Notes under the pieces: generated by a model | Seen by the model: only the letters and a program-made list of their open reading frames with translations | What the model was told of the DNA's origin: nothing | Database searches by the model: none | Assembly: GCF_029227915.1 (NCBI RefSeq) | Contig: NC_079885.1 | Location: 14,953,001-15,017,000, forward strand | Direction: 5' to 3' | Source of the DNA: Hydractinia symbiolongicarpus | Lineage: Eukaryota; Cnidaria; Hydrozoa; Anthoathecata; Hydractiniidae | Length of the DNA stretch: 64,000 nucleotides | Part shown: positions 59,194 through 64,000 of the stretch, piece by piece | Layout of the letters: every line of letters begins with the position of its first letter | Position numbering within the stretch: the first letter of the stretch is position 1 | Translations under genes and position numbers: made by a program

Positions 59194-59198
59194 TATTT
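59194..59198 (+). terminator. Degenerate first terminator (TATTT) after copy 104
   Basis: Q-linked. Confidence 0.75.
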
Positions 59199-59637
59199 CA
59201 CGTTACATTATTTATTATTACGACTGTGACGTATCTTTTTTACGCAATAGCCGCTGAGTAAATCAAGTAAGGGACGTGATTAGAAGTTTGTTTCCCTTCA
59301 AAACGGCTACGATCTGGCTGCAATAAATGCGCCACGTCGCAAATCAATGGATTACGAGCGTCAGACAAAGAAAATGGCGATGTAGTTAATTTGCTAATTA
59401 ACTTTGTCATATGAAAATTAAGTCTGCAAGTACCCTAGATTGCCTTCGTTGGAACTTTTTACCGGAAATCATAAAGCGCATTATTGTTGTAAAGAATTGA
59501 TTGCGCTTAAAAAGAGCTGTCAAATGCACATAAACACGACCTATTTCGAATGATCCAGTCAAGAAATATGACCTTTAAAGTTTGAATTATTTTCGATGTA
59601 ATGTGCTAATAAATCGTAGATATCTGCCCGTTTGTTT

Positions 59638-59756
59638 GTCTACGACCATACCGCGATGAACACACCTGTTCTCGTCCCATCACGGAAGTTAAGCATCTTC
59701 GGGCCGGGATAGTACTTGGATGGGGGACCGCGTGGGATCTCCCGGTATCATAGGCT
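59638..59756 (+). rRNA. 5S rRNA: 5S rRNA gene, copy 105 (Q haplotype)
   Basis: Q changes plus G113A, a second helix I mismatch (C6-A113). Last Q copy. Confidence 0.81.
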
Positions 59757-59762
59757 ATTGAC

Positions 59763-59767
59763 TATTT
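59763..59767 (+). terminator. Degenerate first terminator (TATTT) after copy 105
   Basis: Q-linked. Confidence 0.75.
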
Positions 59768-60206
59768 CACGTTACATTATTTATTATTACGACTGTGACA
59801 TATCTTTTTTACGCAATAGCCGCTGAGTAAATCAAGTAAGGGACGTGATTAGAAGTTTCTTTCCCTTCAAAACGGCTACGATCTGGCAGCAATAAATGCG
59901 CCACGTCACAAATGAATGGATTCCGAGCGTCACACAAAGAAAATGGCGAAGTAGTTACTTTGCTAATTAACTTTGTCATATGAAAATTAAGTCTGAAAGT
60001 ACCCTAGATTGCCTTCGTTGGAACTTTTTACCGGAAATCTTAAAGCGCATGGTTGTCGTAATTAATGGATAGCGCTTGAAATGAGCTTTAAAATGCACAT
60101 AAACACGACCTATTTCGGATGATCCAGTCAAGAAATATGACCTTTAAAGTTTAAACCATTTTCGATGTAATGTGCTAATAAATCGTAGATATCTGCTCGT
60201 TTGTTT

Positions 60207-60325
60207 GTCTACGACCATACCACGATAAACACACCTGTTCTCGTCCGATCACGGAAGTTAAGCATCGTCGGGCCGGGATAGTACTTAGATGGGGGACCGC
60301 CTGGGAACTCCTGGTGTCGTAGGCT
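60207..60325 (+). rRNA. 5S rRNA: 5S rRNA gene, copy 106
   Basis: G21A (A21-C57, helix II), G81A (A81-C95, helix IV and C box), C106T. Confidence 0.89.
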
Positions 60326-60775
60326 ATTGACTTTTTCACGTTACATTATTTATCATTACGACTGTGACATATCTTTTTTACGCAATAGCCGCTGAGTAAA
60401 TCAAGTAAGGGACTTGATTAGAAGTTTCTTTCCCTTCAAAACGGCTACGATCTGGCTGCAATAAATGCGCCACGTCGCAAATGAATGGATTACGAGCGTC
60501 AGACAAAGAAAATGGCGATGTAGTTAATTTGCTAATTAACTTTGTCATATGAAAATAAAGTCTGAAAGTACCCTAGATTGCCTTCGTTGGAACTTTTTAC
60601 CGGAAATCTTAAAGCGCATGGTTGTCGTAATTAATGGATAGCGCTTGAAAGGAGCTTTCAAGTGAACATAAACACGACCTATTTCGGATGATCCAGTCAA
60701 GAAATATGATCTTTAAAGTTTAAACCATTTTCGATGTAATGTGCTAATAAATCGTAGATATCTGCCCGTTTGTTT

Positions 60776-60894
60776 GTCTACGACCATACCACGATGAACA
60801 CACCTGTTCTCGTCCGATCACGGAAGTTAAGCATCGTCGGGCCGGGATAGTACTTGGATTGGGGACCGCCTGGGAACTCCTGGTGTCGTAGGCT
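60776..60894 (+). rRNA. 5S rRNA: 5S rRNA gene, copy 107
   Basis: G85T (loss of G85-C92) and C106T. Confidence 0.91.
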
Positions 60895-61344
60895 ATTGAC
60901 TTTTTCACGTTACATTATTTATCATTACGACTGTGACGTATCTTTTTTACGCAATAGCCGCCGAGTAAATCAAGAAAGAGACATGATTAGAAGTTGCTTT
61001 CCCTTCAAAACGGCTACAATCGTGCTGCAATAAATGCGCCACGTCGCAAATGAATGGAATACGAGCGTCAGACAAAGAAAATGGCGATTTAGTTAATTTG
61101 CTAATTAACTTTGTCATATGAAAATTAAGTCTGAAAGTACCCTAGATTGCCTTCGTTGGAACTTTTTACCGGAAGTCTTAAAGCGCATGGTTGTCGTAAT
61201 TAATGGATAGCGCTTGAAATGAGCTTCCAAGTGCACATAAACACGACCTATTTCGGATGATCCAGTCAAGAAATATGATCTACAAAGTTTAAACCATTTT
61301 CGATGTAATGTGCTAATAAATCGTAGATATCTGCCCGTTTGTTT

Positions 61345-61463
61345 GTCTACGACCATACCACGATGAACACACCTGTTCTCGTCCGATCACGGAAGTTAAG
61401 CATCGTCGGGCCGGGATAGTACTTGGATGGGGGACCGCCTGGGAACTCCTGGTGTCGTAGGCT
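61345..61463 (+). rRNA. 5S rRNA: 5S rRNA gene, copy 108 (C106T)
   Basis: C106T only. Confidence 0.94.
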
Positions 61464-61913
61464 ATTGACTTTTTCACATTACATTATTTATCATTACGAC
61501 TGTGACGTATCTTTTTTACGCAATAGCCGCTGAGTAAATCAAGAAAGAGACATGATTAGAAGTTGCTTTCCCTTCAAAACGGCTACAATCGTCCTGCAAT
61601 AAATGCACCACGTCGCAAATGAATGGATTACGAGCGTCAGACAAAAAAAATGGCGATGTACTTACTTTGCTAACTAACTTTGTCATATAAAAATTAAGTC
61701 TGAAAGTACCCTAGATTGCCTTCGTTGGAACTTTTTACCGGAAATCTTAAAGCGCATTATTGTCGTAAAGAATCGATAGCGCTTAAAAGGAGCTTTTAAA
61801 TGCACATAAACACGAACTATTTCCGATCACCCTGTCAAGAATTACGATCTTTATAGTTCGAACCATTTTCGATGTAATGTGCTAATAAGTCGTAGATATC
61901 TACCCGTATGTTT

Positions 61914-62032
61914 GTCTACGACCATACCACGATGAACACACCTGTTCTCGTCCGATCACGGAAGTTAAGCATCGTCGGGCCGGGATAGTACTTGGATGGG
62001 GGACCGCCTGGGAACTCCCGGTGTCGTAGGCT
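61914..62032 (+). rRNA. 5S rRNA: 5S rRNA gene, copy 109
   Basis: Exact consensus, but with a variant promoter: TAATAAGT and CTACCCGTATG upstream. Confidence 0.95.
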
Positions 62033-62482
62033 ATTGACTTTTTCACGTTACATTATTTATCATTACGACTGTGACGTATCTTTTTTACGCAATAGCCGCT
62101 GAGTAAATCAAGTAAGGGACGTTATTAGAAGTTTCTTTCCCTTCAAAACGGTTACAATCTTGCTGCAATAAATGCGCCACGTCGCAAATGAATGGATTAC
62201 GATCGTCAGACAAAGAAAATAGCGATGTACTTACTTTGCTAGCTAACTTTGTCATATGAAAATTTAGTCTGAAAGTACCCTAGATTGCCTTCGTTGGAAC
62301 TTTTTACCGGAAATCTTAAAGCGTATTATTGTCGTAAAGAATCGATAGCGCTTAAAAAGAGCTTTTAAATGCACATAAACACGACCTATTTCGGATGATC
62401 CAGTCAAGAAATATGACCTTTAAAATTTGAACCATTTTCGATGTAATGTGCTAATAAATCGTAGATATCTGCCCGTTTGTTT

Positions 62483-62601
62483 GTCTACGACCATACCACG
62501 ATGAACACACCTGTTCTCGTCCAATCACGGAAGTTAAGCATCGTCGGGCCGGGATAGTACTTGGATGGGGGACCGCCTGGGAACTCCCGGTGTCGTAGGC
62601 T
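62483..62601 (+). rRNA. 5S rRNA: 5S rRNA gene, copy 110
   Basis: G41A in loop C only. Confidence 0.94.
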
Positions 62602-63050
62602 ATTGAATTTTTCACGTTACATTATTTATCATTACGACTGTGACGTATCTTTTTTACGCAATAGCCGCTGAGTAAATCAAGTAAGGGACGTTATTAGAAG
62701 TTTCTTTCCCTTCAAAACGGCTATCATCGTGCTGCAATAAATGCGCCACGTCGCAAATGAATGGATTACGATCGTCAGACAAAGAAAATAGCGATGTACT
62801 TACTTTGCTAACTAACTTTGTCATATGAAAATTAAGTCTGAACGTACCCTAGATTGCCTTCGTTGGAACTTTTTACCGGAAATCTTAAAGCGCATTATTG
62901 TCGTAAGAATCGATAGCGCTTAAAAAGAGCTTTCAAATGCACATAAACACGACCTACTTCGAATGATCCAGTCAAGAAATATGACCTTTAAAGTTTGAAC
63001 CATTTTCGATGTAATGTGCTAATAAATCGTAGATATCTGCCCGTTTGTTT

Positions 63051-63169
63051 GTCTACGACCATACCACGATGAACACACCTGTTCTCGTCCGATCACGGAA
63101 GTTAAGCATCGTCGGGCCGGGATAGTACTTGGATGGGGGACCGCCTGGGAACTCCCGGTGTCGTAGGCT
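63051..63169 (+). rRNA. 5S rRNA: 5S rRNA gene, copy 111
   Basis: Exact consensus; the first terminator is lengthened to T6. Confidence 0.96.
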
Positions 63170-63618
63170 ATTGATTTTTTCACGTTACATTATTTATCAT
63201 TACGACTGTGACGTATCTTTTTTACGCAATAGCCGCTGAGTAAATCAAGTAAGGGACGTTATTAGAAGTTTCTTTCCCTTCAAAACGGCTACGATCTGGC
63301 TGCAATAAATGCGCCACGTCGCAAATCAATGGATTACGAGCGTCAGACAAAGAAAATGGCGATGTAGTTAATTTGCTAATTAACTTTGTCATATGAAAAT
63401 TAAGTCTGCAAGTACCCTAGATTGCCTTCGTTGGAACTTTTTACCGGAAATCATAAAGCGCATTATTGTTGTCAACAATCGATAGCGCTTAAAAAGAGCT
63501 GTCAAATGCACATAAAAACAAACTATTTCGAATGATCCAGTCAAGAATATGACCTTCAAAGTTTGAACCATTTTGGATGTAAGGTGCTAATAAATCGTAG
63601 ATATCTTCCCGTTTGTTT

Positions 63619-63737
63619 GTCTACGACCATACCATGATGAACACACCTATTCTCGTCCGATCACGGAAGTTAAGCATCGTCGGGTCGGGATAGTACCTGG
63701 ATGGGGGACCGCCTGGGATCTCCCGGTGTCGTAGGCT
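63619..63737 (+). rRNA. 5S rRNA: 5S rRNA gene, copy 112
   Basis: C17T, G31A, C67T, T79C, A101T. C17T gives U17-G61, and G31A gives A31-C46. First terminator TATTT. Confidence 0.89.
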
Positions 63738-64000
63738 ATTGACTATTTCACGTTACATTATTTATCATTACGACTGTGACGTATCTTTTTTACGCAATAG
63801 CCGCTGAGTAAATCAAGTAAAGGACGTGATTAGAAGTTGCTTTCCCTTCAAAACGGCTACAATCTTGCTGCAATAAATGCGCCACGTCGCAAATAAATGG
63901 ATTGCGAGCGTCAGACAAAGAAAATGGCGATGTAGTTACTTTGCTAATTAACTTTGTCATATGAAAATTAAGTCTGAAAGCACCCTAGATTTCTTTCGTT
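63738..64000 (+). other. 5S intergenic spacer, cut by right edge
   Basis: First 263 bases of the spacer after copy 112, ending at the mid-spacer CCTAGATTTC region. The array clearly continues beyond the window. Nothing besides the terminators is seen. Confidence 0.85.
63744..63748 (+). terminator. Degenerate first terminator (TATTT) after copy 112
   Basis: Linked to C67T and A101T, as after copies 75, 92 and 93. Confidence 0.75.

Larger units (their letters stand above)
56224..59756 (+). repeat. Local amplification of Q-type units (copies 99, 100, 102-105)
   Basis: Six of seven successive units carry the Q gene, the TATTT terminator, TTTATTATTACG, and, in most upstream spacers, AATTGATTGCGC with TTTGAATTATTTTCG. 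Copy 101 (C92A-C106T) is the one foreign unit; the pair 98-99 recurs as 101-102, so at least one multi-unit step occurred besides single-unit steps. Confidence 0.9.
1..64000 (+). repeat. 5S rDNA tandem array, 112 full units, period 569 bp
   Basis: Head-to-tail repeat of a 119-bp 5S rRNA gene and about 450 bp of spacer runs through the entire window and past both edges. Gene starts are 569 bp apart in 96 of 111 intervals; the other 15 range from 566 to 570 through single small indels. All copies face the same way. No unit is interrupted by a mobile element or another gene. Copies differ by linked substitutions shared between near neighbours, the expected pattern when unequal exchange and gene conversion homogenise locally and not across the whole array. 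Animal 5S genes commonly lie in such arrays, separate from the 18S-28S rDNA. Confidence 0.97.

Noticed and set aside
1-64000. CRISPR-like array
   Set aside because: Regular period, but the repeat is a 119-bp 5S gene and the intervening sequence is itself repeated, not unique spacers.
1-64000. Satellite DNA without gene content
   Set aside because: The unit contains a complete 5S rRNA fold with internal promoter and terminators, which explains the repeat better than an anonymous satellite.

Overview
The whole window is one uninterrupted tandem array of 5S ribosomal RNA genes (5S rDNA) from a eukaryote. I count 112 full-length 5S copies plus the last 29 bases of one more at the left edge, all on the + strand. 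The usual period is 569 bp (96 of 111 intervals; the others are 566-570). Each unit is a 119-bp 5S gene followed by about 450 bp of AT-rich spacer. I found no protein-coding gene, other RNA gene, transposon or inversion. The 5S folds as a typical metazoan 5S: helix I pairs positions 1-9 with 110-118, helix II has the bulged C63, helix III has the bulged A49-A50, helix V pairs 67-72 with 103-108 perfectly, and helix IV carries a GGGA (GNRA) tetraloop. This suggests an invertebrate animal, but the phylum cannot be decided from 5S alone. No spliced-leader RNA or snRNA sequence was recognised in the spacer, unlike in several nematodes and crustaceans whose 5S units carry one.

Each unit has the signals of an RNA polymerase III type 1 gene. 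There is a TATA-like TAATAAAT at -31 to -24, an internal control region at about 50-97, a T5 terminator 7-11 bases past the gene and a back-up T6 at 49-54 bases past it.

The array is not homogeneous. Only 7 of 112 copies match the consensus exactly. Linked substitutions define local haplotypes. P-type copies (six linked changes) are found only in about 1-31 kb. G61T copies lie mainly in 0.4-26 kb. S-type copies are scattered from 6 to 44 kb. C106T copies lie in 34-61 kb. Q-type copies (six changes plus a broken first terminator) are packed into 56.2-59.8 kb. Overlaid on this are higher-order repeats of 2, 3, 4 and 6 units (1138, 1707, 2276 and 3414 bp) and a duplication of about 6-7 kb (left edge to 6.3 kb, again at 23.9-30.7 kb). 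Several chimeric spacers preserve the joints of unequal exchange, and some 5S genes are mosaics of two haplotypes.

Reading guide: copies are numbered 1-112 from the left. Substitutions use 5S positions 1-119 relative to the consensus (identical to copy 3). P haplotype = A11T, T35C, C46G, T62C, G75T, G86A. S haplotype = G31A, C36T, G47A, C67G, G88T, A101T, C102A. Q haplotype = A16G, G41C, G61T, C95G, A101T, G110A with first terminator TATTT. Pairings are inferred by eye from the standard eukaryotic 5S fold.
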